Shown here: positions 1 through 8,827 of the stretch, in pieces
Layout of the letters: every line of letters starts with the position of its first letter
Position numbering within the stretch: position 1 is the stretch's first letter
Notes under the pieces: model-generated
What the model was told of the DNA's origin: nothing
What the model saw: the letters and a program-made list of their open reading frames with translations, nothing else
Databases searched by the model: none
Translations under genes and position numbers: made by a program
Source of the DNA: Cyanobacteria bacterium UBA4641
Lineage (GTDB): Bacteria > Cyanobacteriota > Vampirovibrionia > Gastranaerophilales > Gastranaerophilaceae
Direction: 5' to 3'
DNA length: 35,726 nucleotides
NCBI GenBank assembly: GCA_002405805.1
Contig: DHMN01000003.1
Span: 29,558 to 65,283 of the forward strand

Positions 1-83
1 TCTGTTCCTACTTGGTGTTTCAGGGTCTTTTCCATTTAATAATTTAGCAATAATTACTTAGCCTAATAATGATTATTGAAAAG

Positions 84-104
84 ATTCTGAATCAAGTTCA
101 GAAT
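84..104. repeat. Small palindromic intergenic repeat, copy 1
   Basis: Perfect 8-bp inverted repeat ATTCTGAA / TTCAGAAT with a 5-base loop, followed by GACA. The same design, with the central T-A pair changed to C-G in both arms, occurs at 8637-8657, and a CCCTGAA/TTCAGGG version with a 5-base loop lies at 35655-35673. A decayed relative may sit at 1-28 (right arm TTCAGGG at 19-25). It lies in the gene-free first 214 bases, where I see no coding sequence. Confidence 0.6.
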
Positions 105-168
105 GACATAGACCTGTGTGTTACATTTAAAATGCTGAAACTAATTTTTTAAGGAGAATAATTTAAAT

Positions 169-186
169 GGTGGGCTAGTGCCCACC
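169..186 (-). terminator. Hairpin after the M16 protease gene, weak terminator
   Basis: GGTGGGC-TAGT-GCCCACC forms a perfect 7-bp G+C-rich stem about 30 bases past the stop codon of the minus-strand M16 gene. Read on the minus strand it is followed by ATTTAAATT rather than a clean T-run, so it may act as a weak terminator or a 3'-end stabiliser. Confidence 0.4.
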
Positions 187-214
187 CTGCAATTTATAAT
201 TATTTTTTCCATCT

Positions 215-2797
215 TTACTTTGTCACAATGGACATAATGTAATTACCATTGAAATACTTATTAGCAACTTCGATAATGTCCGCATCCGTCACACTGTTTA
301 TCAAATCCGCATATTTTTCTTTGAACTCATAACCTCTTGCTGACACCTCATACCAACCGGTATTAGAGGCTTTGTCCAAATTGGTTTCCAAACCGATAAC
401 ATAGTTTCCGATAAGTTTTTCCTTTGCATCCTTTAACTCTTTATCACCAACATATTCGGTTTTGAGTTTTTCGATTTCAGAGAACAAACCTTGTTTTGAT
501 TTTTCCAAAGTCGCCGGATTTGTACCAATATACATCATAAAACTACCGCGCAAAACATTTGGTGAATACCCTGTACCAAGTTGATAAGCCAAACCTTCTT
601 GTTCTCGCAAATCCTTAAACAATCTTGAGCTCATGCCTGTACCCAAAATTGAATCAATTACCTGTAATGTCGCATAATCTTTTTCACTCAAAACACCGTC
701 TGTTTGCCATCCTAAAAGAATCCAAGCAGTTTCTGTCGGCATTTTTATTGTATTTGTTCTAGGTGTTGTTATACGAGGGATTTTTGAATCATAAGCTTTG
801 TAATCAAAAGTTTGGCTATCGGCTTTTGGTTCAAAAATTTTATTCAAATCTTGAATTGTTTTGTCTTTATCAATATTGCCGTTGATTGAAATAACGATAT
901 TTTTAGGGTTAAAGATTTTGGTATAATATTCAATAATATCTGATTTTTTGATATTTGGAATATTTTTTTCTAGCACTTTTGATGAAATTGAATATGGCGT
1001 ATTTTTGTAAATCATATCGCGATATTCCTCAATTGCCTGCTTGATTGGCACATCTTTGCTAGTTTTTATTGCACTTAATTTATCAGATTTCACCTTTTCA
1101 ATTTCATAATCATCAAATACGGCATTATTAACAACTTCATTCAACAATTCCATAGTTTTGTCATATTCATCTTTTGTTGTCAAAACTGTTATAGAAAAAG
1201 CATCCGCCCCAACTGACGGCACTATTTTTATACCATTGTCTTCTAACACTTGAGAAAGCTCTAATGATGTGTAATTTTTTGTACCCTTCATCATTGTTGC
1301 AGCAGTTAAATTCGCAGTTCCTGCAATTTTATCTAATAACTGTCCGCCTTTTGCATAAATACTGATTGCAATAATATCATTTGAACTGTTTGGAGTGTAA
1401 AGCATTGTCGCACCATCTGATAATTGATATTTTTGTGTGCCATTGCTTTCACTGACCAATTCGGCAGTTCCTAAATTTTGAGTCTTGTTTGCAACCGGAA
1501 TATTTTTTGAAGATTCAGGCAAAATTATAGATACAGCACTTTTATTTTCGCCTAAATATTTATTGGCAACTCTTTTAACTTCTTCTTTTGAAACTGATTT
1601 AATTTTATCTATATAAGAGTCATAGAACTTGATATCATTAGTCAAAGCCATAGTATAGCCGATTTCTGTTGCAATATTTGTGATTGATTCTCTTGAATAA
1701 TAAGTGTTTCGCTCAATGATATTTTTTGCAAGATTCAATTGTTCATCAGTCACACCTTTGTCTTGGATTTTTTTAATTTCGTCAAATATTGCACTTTGGA
1801 CTTGTTTGCATTTTTCAGGTTCAAAATTTGCTGAAATATAAAATATTCCATCATCTCTGAATGTTGAATTGCCTGCATCTACAGAAAATGCCAAGCGTTT
1901 TTTCTCTTTCAAAACCTGATTCAACACAGATGACCTGCCATCACCTAAGATTGTTGATAATACATCCAATGCATAAGAATCATTATCATCAATAGGAGTG
2001 CCTCTAAAACCAATCACCATATACCCTGATTCTGTCTTGATATATTCAACTTTTTTCTGCTGAGTTGTCAATTGAGATTCTTTTGGATAAATTGTTTTGG
2101 TTTGTTTTTTATATTCTGCATTAAAAACTTCTTTTATGCGCTCAAGGGCATGATTTGTATCAACATCACCAACAACGATTGTAATCATATTTGACGGAGA
2201 ATAATGAGCGTTATAGAAATTCAAAACTTGGTCTCTTGTAATAGTTTCAATAACATCACTTCTGCCGATAACTTTTCTTTTATACGGATGATTTGTATAC
2301 ATCATAGAGTTTAAATTTTCTTGAAGAATTCTTGTTGGAGAAACCAAATCTTTGTTAATTTCTTCTAACACGACTTTTCTTTCTTTTTCCATCTCATTGC
2401 GCGGAATCAGTGGATGCATCATCATATCACCATGCAATTCCATTGCCAAATCAAAATCTTTTGACGGAATAGTTACATAATAATGTGTGAAATCCTTACT
2501 TGTTGCAGCGTTTGTTATTGCACCTTTTGTTTCAAGAATTTGGTCAAATTCCCCCGGTTCGTGATTTTTTGTTCCTTTAAAGAACAAATGTTCCAAAAAG
2601 TGCGCCACACCGTTATTTGAATCATCTTCATCTATGGAACCGGTTTTAATCCAAGTGTCAATAGTTACAATCGGATTATTTTTAACCTCTTGGATTACAA
2701 CAGTTTGTCCGTTGTCCAATTTGAACATTTGAGCCGACGCTGCCCATACGGTATTTCCACAGATTACGATTGCCGCAATTATGATAAATTTCTTCAT
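215..2797 (-). CDS. Secreted M16-family zinc metalloprotease, two-domain
   Basis: An 860-residue insulinase/pitrilysin-type (M16) peptidase that degrades peptides in a closed chamber, here probably in the periplasm. Residues 1-22 look like a Sec signal peptide (MKKFIIIAAIVICGN..., cleavage near WAASA). The N-terminal half carries the inverted zinc motif HFLEH at 66-70, and E146 lies 76 residues after H70, as expected for the third ligand. The C-terminal half repeats the fold without the zinc motif and keeps the GMSSRLF...EQEGLAY segment typical of M16 C-terminal domains. A good Shine-Dalgarno (AAGGATGG) precedes the ATG. It follows recO by 68 bases on the same strand and probably shares its transcript. 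Family assignment is firm; substrate is unknown. A second, zinc-motif-less M16 protein is encoded at 30960-32174. Confidence 0.93.
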   Translation of the reverse strand: MKKFIIIAAIVICGNTVWAASAQMFKLDNGQTVVIQEVKNNPIVTIDTWIKTGSIDEDDSNNGVAHFLEHLFFKGTKNHEPGEFDQILETKGAITNAATSKDFTHYYVTIPSKDFDLAMELHGDMMMHPLIPRNEMEKERKVVLEEINKDLVSPTRILQENLNSMMYTNHPYKRKVIGRSDVIETITRDQVLNFYNAHYSPSNMITIVVGDVDTNHALERIKEVFNAEYKKQTKTIYPKESQLTTQQKKVEYIKTESGYMVIGFRGTPIDDNDSYALDVLSTILGDGRSSVLNQVLKEKKRLAFSVDAGNSTFRDDGIFYISANFEPEKCKQVQSAIFDEIKKIQDKGVTDEQLNLAKNIIERNTYYSRESITNIATEIGYTMALTNDIKFYDSYIDKIKSVSKEEVKRVANKYLGENKSAVSIILPESSKNIPVANKTQNLGTAELVSESNGTQKYQLSDGATMLYTPNSSNDIIAISIYAKGGQLLDKIAGTANLTAATMMKGTKNYTSLELSQVLEDNGIKIVPSVGADAFSITVLTTKDEYDKTMELLNEVVNNAVFDDYEIEKVKSDKLSAIKTSKDVPIKQAIEEYRDMIYKNTPYSISSKVLEKNIPNIKKSDIIEYYTKIFNPKNIVISINGNIDKDKTIQDLNKIFEPKADSQTFDYKAYDSKIPRITTPRTNTIKMPTETAWILLGWQTDGVLSEKDYATLQVIDSILGTGMSSRLFKDLREQEGLAYQLGTGYSPNVLRGSFMMYIGTNPATLEKSKQGLFSEIEKLKTEYVGDKELKDAKEKLIGNYVIGLETNLDKASNTGWYEVSARGYEFKEKYADLINSVTDADIIEVANKYFNGNYIMSIVTK

Positions 2798-2865
2798 GAT
2801 AAACCATCCTTCTTAAATGATTATATTTAATTAACAAATTTATAATATACCCTAATTGACTAGAT

Positions 2866-3639
2866 TTAGCCACATGGAATTTCTTGTAATATGTTTGTTG
2901 ATTTGAATTTCTTTGGGGATTTTAGCATAATATATTCTTTCAAAGCTTCAAATGTCACCGTACAAACTTTTTCATTCGCTTTTTGTTCATACTCGCCACG
3001 TTCGTCAAAATCATTTATTGACATTTGTTTGAAAAAGTCTCTCAATTTGTAAGGCAGTTGTTTTTTGTTGTAATGCACTGAACCAACACAATCCGCACAA
3101 ATAATGCCACCCATATTAGGGACAAAATACATAGTTTCATCTGCTACGTCATGGTGACAGCATAAGCATCTATCAAGTTCAATCGAAAAGCCTGATTCAA
3201 TCATCATTTTCAATTGAAATTTAATTACGGCAAGCAAAATGTCAACTTTATTTTCTGCAACTGATATCGTATTCAAAGTTTTGTACAATAAATTATAAAT
3301 AACCTCTGAACATGGGTCTTCTTCAATTCCAAAGTTATTAACAACCTCTGTTACATACATTGAATAGCAAATTTTATCTATATCTTGACGAGTTTTGTAG
3401 AAAGAATTAACAACTTCTGCCTGACAAATCGTATCAAGATTTCGACCTTTATGTAACATCAAAGTATTTGCAACAAGCAAATCCATACGGGCACCCAACT
3501 TACTCTTAGGTTTCTTAACCCCTTTAGCTACCCCCTTGATTAGTCCTTTGTCTTTCGAATACATAACAATAATTTTGTCTGATTCGCTCAAATTGTAGGA
3601 CTTTAGATTAATTGCGTCTGTTACAAAACTGTTTTGCAT
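2866..3639 (-). CDS. recO: DNA repair protein RecO
   Basis: A 257-residue RecO, the recombination mediator that works with RecR (and RecF) to load RecA on SSB-coated single-stranded DNA and to anneal strands. The N-terminal OB-fold region (about 1-80) has the usual opening, including KDKGLIKGVAKGVKKPKSKLG with its conserved basic and glycine residues. A zinc-binding arrangement of two Cys pairs is visible at C158/C161 and C181/C184, as in many RecO proteins. Length is typical for the family. Its ATG overlaps the pilT stop codon by one base (TAATG), indicating translational coupling to pilT. RecO is also useful in natural transformation, which fits its place beside pilT and comEC, although that link is an inference from position. 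Confidence 0.93.
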   Translation of the reverse strand: MQNSFVTDAINLKSYNLSESDKIIVMYSKDKGLIKGVAKGVKKPKSKLGARMDLLVANTLMLHKGRNLDTICQAEVVNSFYKTRQDIDKICYSMYVTEVVNNFGIEEDPCSEVIYNLLYKTLNTISVAENKVDILLAVIKFQLKMMIESGFSIELDRCLCCHHDVADETMYFVPNMGGIICADCVGSVHYNKKQLPYKLRDFFKQMSINDFDERGEYEQKANEKVCTVTFEALKEYIMLKSPKKFKSTNILQEIPCG

Positions 3640-4739
3640 TATCCTTTTTGTGCACTTGTTCCGTGGTAAATACCTCTCATCATTTGTTCAAGTTCAGATT
3701 TGTTATCTGAGTATTGAAGAGCAATTTCTTGAGAAATTTTACCCTCATTAAATAATTTGTACAATGACATATTCATTGTTGTCATGTTGTTGAATGAACC
3801 TTTCTTAACAAGTTCATAAATTTGTTCCAATTCATCCTTTTGAATAAAGTCTTTTACTGTCGGAGTTACAACAAGAATCTCAGTTGCAGGAACTCGAGAA
3901 CCGCCTTCAATTGTCGGTACAAGTTTTTGAGAAATTGTACCACGAAGAGTATTTGCAATCTGACTTCTTACAAACGGTCTTTCATTAGGGTCAAACAAGT
4001 TGATAATACGAGCAACTGTTTGAACTGAATCGTTTGTGTGAATTGTTGATACAACAAGGTGACCTGTTTCAGCAGCCTTCAGTGCTGATTCTACAGTCTC
4101 TCTATCACGAATTTCACCGATGAAGATAACATCAGGGTCTTGTCTTAATGCGTATTTAACACCATCAGAAAATGACGGAGTATCAATCAACAATTGACGT
4201 TGTGAAACAATTGATTTTTTATTTGAAAAGATAAATTCGACAGGGTCTTCAATAGTAACGATATGTTTTGAAGTTGTCGCATTTATATAATCAATCAAAG
4301 ATGCGATTGTTGTTGACTTACCTGAACCGGTAGGACCTGTAACAAGTACAAGACCGTTGTTGAAAGATGCAAACTCTTCTAAGGTTTCAGGTAAGAACAA
4401 TTCTTTAAAAGACTTGATATAATATGGAATCGCACGGATAACCATTGCGGTTTTACCCAACTGACGACTCATATTGATACGGAATCTTGAGCAGCCCGGA
4501 ATTTCGTAAGAAAAGTCGATATCGAAAAATCTTGTAATTCGGTCTTTCAAGTGAGCAGGAGCAACCGTACGGATTACGAACTCAATATCTTCACTTGTTA
4601 GTGGAGGAAGATTGATTCTCATAATCTGTCCTGATACACGGATGGCAGGTCTTTCACCTTCACAAATATGCGCATCAGACGCGCCAACTGATACTGCTTG
4701 TCTTAAAAAATCTTCAATATAGAAATCGTTACTACTCAT
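3639..4739 (-). CDS. pilT: Type IV pilus retraction ATPase PilT
   Basis: A 366-residue hexameric secretion-type ATPase that powers pilus retraction (twitching, DNA uptake). Walker A GPTGSGKS is at 135-142, the Asp box TIEDPVEF at 162-169, Walker B DVIFIGEIRD at 203-212 and the His box TGHLVVSTIHTND at 225-237; the N-terminal PAS-like domain spans about 1-110. The reading frame extends 18 codons upstream, but I chose the ATG at 4739 because AGGAAAGAGAG sits just before it and the protein then begins MSSNDFYIEDFL, like other PilT proteins. The gene is divergent from comEC and overlaps recO by one base. PilT and PilU are hard to separate by eye. The C-terminal IYELVKKG resembles the PilT AIRNLIREGK helix only loosely. 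Confidence 0.93.
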   Translation of the reverse strand: MSSNDFYIEDFLRQAVSVGASDAHICEGERPAIRVSGQIMRINLPPLTSEDIEFVIRTVAPAHLKDRITRFFDIDFSYEIPGCSRFRINMSRQLGKTAMVIRAIPYYIKSFKELFLPETLEEFASFNNGLVLVTGPTGSGKSTTIASLIDYINATTSKHIVTIEDPVEFIFSNKKSIVSQRQLLIDTPSFSDGVKYALRQDPDVIFIGEIRDRETVESALKAAETGHLVVSTIHTNDSVQTVARIINLFDPNERPFVRSQIANTLRGTISQKLVPTIEGGSRVPATEILVVTPTVKDFIQKDELEQIYELVKKGSFNNMTTMNMSLYKLFNEGKISQEIALQYSDNKSELEQMMRGIYHGTSAQKG

Positions 4740-4761
4740 AATTCTCTCTTTCCTACCCAAC

Positions 4762-4790
4762 AATATACCATGTTTTTTAGTTTTACACAA
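4762..4790 (-). promoter_or_regulatory. Predicted pilT promoter
   Basis: On the minus strand a -10 box TATATT (4767-4762) is preceded by TGG, an extended -10. A weak -35 TTGTGT (4790-4785) lies 17 bases further upstream. The -35 overlaps that of the comEC promoter on the other strand. Confidence 0.45.
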
Positions 4791-4810
4791 CAATCTTGAT
4801 ATGGTATCAT
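4782..4810 (+). promoter_or_regulatory. Predicted comEC promoter
   Basis: TTTACA (4782-4787), a 17-base spacer, then TATCAT (4805-4810) preceded by TGG (extended -10). The predicted start of transcription near 4817 lies downstream of the TTG at 4796 and upstream of the ATG at 4826, which is why I reject the longer frame start for ComEC. Confidence 0.55.
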
Positions 4811-4825
4811 TCAGATGTTGGAATT

Positions 4826-7219
4826 ATGATAAATATTGATTTTATTAGAGATATAACTCAAAATAAAAACTTCATGATGTTTTTTGCATCAATCACTTTC
4901 ATGTGTGGAATATTAGCCTGTTTTCACGGTTATGCAATCATCTTTGGCATACTTATTACATTGACACTTTTGACAAGTTACTATCTCCGACTGTTTAGTT
5001 TTAGAAAAGTTCTTATACTAATTTTAATCTTTTATTGCGGATTTTTCTTAACATTTTGTAAAATCAAAAGCTACGACGACTTATTTCAAATAGTTCCGAT
5101 TGAAACATCAATATCAGGCAGAATAGTCAGTATACCGTATTCTGGCGGGAATAACAAAACAAAATTTTTCTTTCAGGTCGACAAAATAAAAGACAAACAA
5201 ATTTTAGGCAAAACTTTTGTAACGATTTCAGATATTCCAGCAGATGCACCACTAAATATTGGTGAAAAACTGACACTGAAAGGCAAAATCAGAAGACCGT
5301 TCAACTCTACAAACCCTTCGCAATTTGATTACAGCGCATATTTGAGAAATTTCAACACTTTTACAACAACTTATGCAAACTATTCTGACGTCAAAATTGA
5401 AAAAGATTCTCCAAGCCTGAAATGGAGATTTTTGCAATACTTAAACAACACAAGAAACAGGGTGCTAAAAGTTCACTCACATTATCTAAAAAGTCCAAAC
5501 CTTGAAATCTTGGGCGGAATTGTTTTTGGTGATGATGCTGTCGCACCTCCTGATTATATCAAAACGTCTTTTATTAATTCAGGTTTGCTCCATATTTTGG
5601 CAGCATCAGGGATGAATGTTGCATTTATCTTTACGTTTTGGTTTATAATTCTGAAATTTTTGAAAGTTCCGTATAAACCAAGAGTTTTCACAGGTATGCT
5701 TGTTGTTATCTTGTATACATTAATGACAGGACTCGGTGCTTCAGTAATCCGTGCAGCTCTTATGCTTTTATTTGTATTAGCAGGGAAGCTCATAGATAGA
5801 GACACTCATAGCGTTTCATTATTATCTCTAGTTGCTGTGTTAATGTTGATATATAACCCAGCTTATATTAATGATGTAAGTTTTCAGCTTTCGTTTTTCG
5901 TAACTTTCGGACTTTTAACAACTGCAAATTTTTTGTCTAAAAAATTAGAAAAAATTCCTGATTGGATAAAAGCTCCCATCTTGATTCCGATTGTTGCTCA
6001 AATTTGGATAGCACCGATTCAGATGTTTTATTTCAACACATTTAGCTTATATTCGGTTTTATCAAACATTTCAACCGTGAGTTTGTTGAGTATAATCAGT
6101 TTTGGCGGATTTGTAAGTTCAGCAATTTCAATCATTTCACCGTTTGCAAAAATCACTTGCCAAGTATTTGACTTTTTCCTCAATTACCTTTTAAACATCC
6201 TTGTTTGGATTTCAAATTACTTTGCCAATTTAAAATTCAGCCTGATACAAACAACACACCCAAACATCATTCAAATGTTGATTTATTACATTATGTTGAT
6301 TGTTGTGACTTATTTGATAAAAATTGACAAAATAAAACAAGCAATAATCACCGTTTTAGCAACCTGCTTAATTTTAGGTTTTACGTGGATAAAACTTCCA
6401 AACCATGACCTTGAAATTATCGCTTTTGATGTTCAAAACGCCGATTCATTTTTAATAAAAACACCTCAAAACAAATATTTTATGATTGACACAGGAAAAG
6501 CTCCGTTTGAAAGCGGTAACTCGCAAGCCAAAATAATTATGCTGAAATACTTAAAAGATAGAGGTATCAAGAACCTTGAAGGGGTTATTGTAACACACTT
6601 TGACAACGACCACTCAGGTGGAGCAGCTGAAATTATTTCAAACACAAAAGTAAAAACTCTATACTTAAATAACACCAAAACGGATACAAAGACCGCGAAA
6701 AACATTTTCAAAACAGCAAAAAAAATTCACCAAAATTACAAAATTGTACAAGATAACCAAGAAATTTACACCAAAAAAGATTTCAAAATCAGAACGTTTA
6801 AAGCAAATATTTCAGGCAAAGATGCAGATAACGGATGCTCTACAATTACTCTTGTTTCATTCAAAGATTTTGACATGTTATTTATGGGAGATGCCGGAGT
6901 TAAATCGTTTGAACAGGTTCAAAAAGAAATTCCGCACAACATTGAAGTATTGAAAGTCGGACACCACGGAGCCCCAAACGTAGTTAATGAGGGGATGTTG
7001 AACCACTTGAACAATGAAGTTTCACTGATTCCGACAGGGGTGAATTATTTTGGACACCCAAATAAAGGAACATTGGATATCCTCAGAAAAACTGAAATTT
7101 TGCGAACAGATTTGCTCCACTCAATAAAAATCACCACTGACGGCGAAAATTACAAAATCTACACTTACGCAACCACAACCAAGAAATACGAATTATACAA
7201 AAATTTAAAAAGTAAGTAA
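4826..7219 (+). CDS. comEC: DNA uptake channel protein ComEC/Rec2
   Basis: A 797-residue inner-membrane protein that passes single-stranded DNA into the cytoplasm during natural transformation. N-terminal membrane helices and a soluble OB-like segment (DUF4131, about 20-190) are followed by the Competence domain (about 220-490) with the characteristic ILGGIVFGDD and LLHILAASGMN segments and many membrane helices. A C-terminal metallo-beta-lactamase-like domain (about 535-797) has THFDNDHSGG at 590-599, FMGDAG and VGHHGA, so its metal-binding residues look intact and nuclease activity is plausible. The ATG at 4826 is preceded by TTGGA; a TTG 30 bases upstream lies within the predicted promoter. 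It is divergent from pilT, and its stop is six bases from the convergent XRE gene. Confidence 0.94.
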   Translation: MINIDFIRDITQNKNFMMFFASITFMCGILACFHGYAIIFGILITLTLLTSYYLRLFSFRKVLILILIFYCGFFLTFCKIKSYDDLFQIVPIETSISGRIVSIPYSGGNNKTKFFFQVDKIKDKQILGKTFVTISDIPADAPLNIGEKLTLKGKIRRPFNSTNPSQFDYSAYLRNFNTFTTTYANYSDVKIEKDSPSLKWRFLQYLNNTRNRVLKVHSHYLKSPNLEILGGIVFGDDAVAPPDYIKTSFINSGLLHILAASGMNVAFIFTFWFIILKFLKVPYKPRVFTGMLVVILYTLMTGLGASVIRAALMLLFVLAGKLIDRDTHSVSLLSLVAVLMLIYNPAYINDVSFQLSFFVTFGLLTTANFLSKKLEKIPDWIKAPILIPIVAQIWIAPIQMFYFNTFSLYSVLSNISTVSLLSIISFGGFVSSAISIISPFAKITCQVFDFFLNYLLNILVWISNYFANLKFSLIQTTHPNIIQMLIYYIMLIVVTYLIKIDKIKQAIITVLATCLILGFTWIKLPNHDLEIIAFDVQNADSFLIKTPQNKYFMIDTGKAPFESGNSQAKIIMLKYLKDRGIKNLEGVIVTHFDNDHSGGAAEIISNTKVKTLYLNNTKTDTKTAKNIFKTAKKIHQNYKIVQDNQEIYTKKDFKIRTFKANISGKDADNGCSTITLVSFKDFDMLFMGDAGVKSFEQVQKEIPHNIEVLKVGHHGAPNVVNEGMLNHLNNEVSLIPTGVNYFGHPNKGTLDILRKTEILRTDLLHSIKITTDGENYKIYTYATTTKKYELYKNLKSK

Positions 7220-7225
7220 CTCCAA

Positions 7226-7570
7226 TTAAACATTTATATTTTTCAAATTTTCTCTTAACGGTTTTAAAATATCAGAATATATTTTCAATTCCGTATCATT
7301 TGCGCTATTTATAATTTCAATAAGGGAGTTTTTCAGCGGACTTTTGACTGTGTTTGAATCTTTTGAAAAATCCTTCAAATCCATATCCAATATGTCAATT
7401 ATTTTGAAAAAACTTTGTAATGTCGGATAATTTTGTCCTGACTCTATTCTTGAAATTTGTTTTTCATGAAGTCCGACTTTTTCAGCCAACATAAATTGAG
7501 TAAGATGTTTGCTTTTTCTTGACTCTTTTATTCGCTCTCCAATAAAGATTTTATCGCTGTCGAACAACAT
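7226..7570 (-). CDS. XRE-family helix-turn-helix regulator
   Basis: A 114-residue putative DNA-binding repressor. Residues about 11-65 form a Cro/CI-type HTH (ERIKESRKSKHLTQFMLAEKV... followed by ISRIESGQNYPTL), with the recognition-helix pattern EKQISRIESG. The remaining 50 residues are charged and probably mediate dimerisation. The frame extends six codons upstream, but GAGGGAG lies 5-11 bases before the ATG at 7570, so I start there. It is transcribed away from the prepilin gene at 7719; the shared 148-base region holds a repeated 11-mer that could be its operator. Its actual targets are unknown. Confidence 0.8.
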   Translation of the reverse strand: MLFDSDKIFIGERIKESRKSKHLTQFMLAEKVGLHEKQISRIESGQNYPTLQSFFKIIDILDMDLKDFSKDSNTVKSPLKNSLIEIINSANDTELKIYSDILKPLRENLKNINV

Positions 7571-7630
7571 ATTTACTCCCTCTTTCAAATTTAAAAATAG
7601 TATATATTTGTCCCTTAATAAACAACATCC

Positions 7631-7673
7631 ATGTACTATAAATTATTGACAAGGTAATATATATGTACTATAA
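7631..7673. promoter_or_regulatory. Direct repeat flanking the prepilin -35 box, possible operator
   Basis: The 11-mer ATGTACTATAA occurs at 7631-7641 and 7663-7673, exactly 32 bases apart (about three helical turns). The second copy overlaps the prepilin -10 box. ATAGTATAT at 7597-7605 differs by one base from the inverted form of the first nine bases and lies over the likely XRE promoter. This spacing suits a regulator that binds both promoters, most simply the adjacent XRE protein; binding is inferred. Confidence 0.4.
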
Positions 7674-7674
7674 T
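7646..7674 (+). promoter_or_regulatory. Consensus sigma-70-type promoter of the prepilin gene
   Basis: TTGACA (7646-7651), exactly 17 bases, TATAAT (7669-7674): both hexamers match the consensus perfectly. Transcription should begin near 7681. This excludes the upstream TTG at 7674 as the start codon. Confidence 0.8.
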
Positions 7675-7718
7675 TGCTTTATAATTTTATAAAAAAGGAC
7701 ATCTATGAGGATAAAATT

Positions 7719-8429
7719 GTGTTTAATAAAGACGAATTGAAAAAAGCAAAATTTGGTTTTACATTAGCGGAAGTTTTAATCACACTTGGAATTATTGGTG
7801 TTGTCGCGGCAATTACAATCCCCAATTTGATGACTGAAATTAAAGCACGAAAATTAAAAACACAATTTACAAAATCATATTCGATTGTACAACAAGCTAT
7901 TAGAATGATGGAAGCAGACGATGTTTCTACTGATTTTAGAACGTATGCAAATGCCACAAGACACAGAACTCTTGCCAAATATATGACAAATGTCACTATT
8001 TGTAGCGATAACACAGGAGGGGACACCGTAAAAACTCCTGCAGGTTGTCATAGTTTCTATTCAGGAAATGAATATAAATATTTAAGCACTAATAAAAAAA
8101 TAGGTGATGGAATATATAATGATGGGCAATTATTGCTCCCAGACGGCGCACTTGTATTTTTTGATGATTGTCCAATATCTGAAGGTTGGCAAGGTTGTAT
8201 GATTATGATTGACATAAACGGATTAGCTAAGCCAAACCGACTTGGGTATGACTTTTTTGCTTTTGAATCACAGGAAGGAAAACTTTATCCAATGGGCGGC
8301 TTGACCACATCATATAGATTTCGTAATGATTGTAATTTAGATAAACAAAATCAAAATGGTTGGACTTGCACCCAAAAAGCAGTCTCTGACAATGACTATT
8401 TCAAAAAAGTCGTAAAAAAAATCAAGTAA
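7719..8429 (+). CDS. Type IV prepilin / pseudopilin-like protein
   Basis: A 236-residue prepilin. The leader MFNKDELKKAKFG ends at the prepilin peptidase site G13|F14, followed by TLAE with the conserved Glu at mature position 5 (E18) and a single hydrophobic helix VLITLGIIGVVAAITIPNL. The rest is a soluble pilin head with several Cys residues that could form disulphides. I start at GTG 7719, which has GAGGA seven bases upstream; the longer frame begins at a TTG inside the -10 box. It stands alone behind a perfect consensus promoter and is divergent from an XRE regulator. It may be a minor pilin, a pseudopilin of a secretion system, or part of the DNA-uptake pilus with pilT and comEC. Which of these cannot be told from the sequence. 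Confidence 0.85.
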   Translation: MFNKDELKKAKFGFTLAEVLITLGIIGVVAAITIPNLMTEIKARKLKTQFTKSYSIVQQAIRMMEADDVSTDFRTYANATRHRTLAKYMTNVTICSDNTGGDTVKTPAGCHSFYSGNEYKYLSTNKKIGDGIYNDGQLLLPDGALVFFDDCPISEGWQGCMIMIDINGLAKPNRLGYDFFAFESQEGKLYPMGGLTTSYRFRNDCNLDKQNQNGWTCTQKAVSDNDYFKKVVKKIK

Positions 8430-8472
8430 AATATAAAGGTAAAAACAGCACCCTGAGCCGCAGGAACATAGA

Positions 8473-8501
8473 GCGAAACGAAGTGGAGTCATGTTTAATG
8501 C
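8473..8501. repeat. Dispersed intergenic repeat, copy 1
   Basis: GCGAAACGAAGTGGAG, three variable bases, then TGTTTAATGC. The same arrangement recurs at 13990-14018 with only the three middle bases differing. Both copies are intergenic. Confidence 0.65.
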
Positions 8502-8636
8502 AACTACGTAGGTTTATTCAGGATGACATCAAAACATCCTCGCCCCTTGTGGGACACTAGCCGAACCAACGAGCAATGTGAGTTGAATGAGACTGCGTGC
8601 CGAATGGCTGATGGTGGGACGGGGGTTCAGTTAGAG

Positions 8637-8657
8637 ATTCCGAAATAAGTTCGGAAT
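8637..8657. repeat. Small palindromic intergenic repeat, copy 2
   Basis: ATTCCGAA / TTCGGAAT, a perfect 8-bp inverted repeat with a 5-base loop, followed by GGCAGG. Compared with the copy at 84-104, one base pair has changed in both arms, so pairing is kept. Confidence 0.6.
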
Positions 8658-8827
8658 GGCAGGTAAAATTGACGTAGGTCGTTACTGCTCCATCGACAAT
8701 TAAATATTACAGAATGTAACAGAATATATACAAAATAGATAAAAAATAAGCAATTTTTAAATCCAAAAATACTTTATATAAATGTAAGGGAAATTAAGAG
8801 AAATAAAATTTTAAGGGGATAAAGATT

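Larger units (their letters stand above)
8430..8827. other. 398-base non-coding stretch with dispersed repeats
   Basis: No open frame with a plausible start is visible. It contains a dispersed repeat at 8473-8501 (shared with 13990-14018), a palindromic repeat at 8637-8657 and G+C-richer text around 8540-8640 unlike its neighbours. The last 100 bases are very A+T-rich and should hold the promoter of the small gene at 8828; a TATATAAAT-like run near 8774 is the best -10 candidate. Confidence 0.5.

Noticed and set aside
2682..2873. 63-residue frame on the minus strand
   Set aside because: It is a shadow frame over the start of the M16 gene with no ribosome site.
4796..4825. Upstream TTG start for ComEC adding ten residues
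   Set aside because: It lies upstream of the predicted -10 box (4805-4810) and lacks a ribosome site; ATG 4826 fits better.
7674..7718. Upstream TTG start for the prepilin adding 15 residues
   Set aside because: The TTG lies on the last base of a perfect TATAAT and cannot be in the mRNA; GTG 7719 has GAGGA at the right distance.
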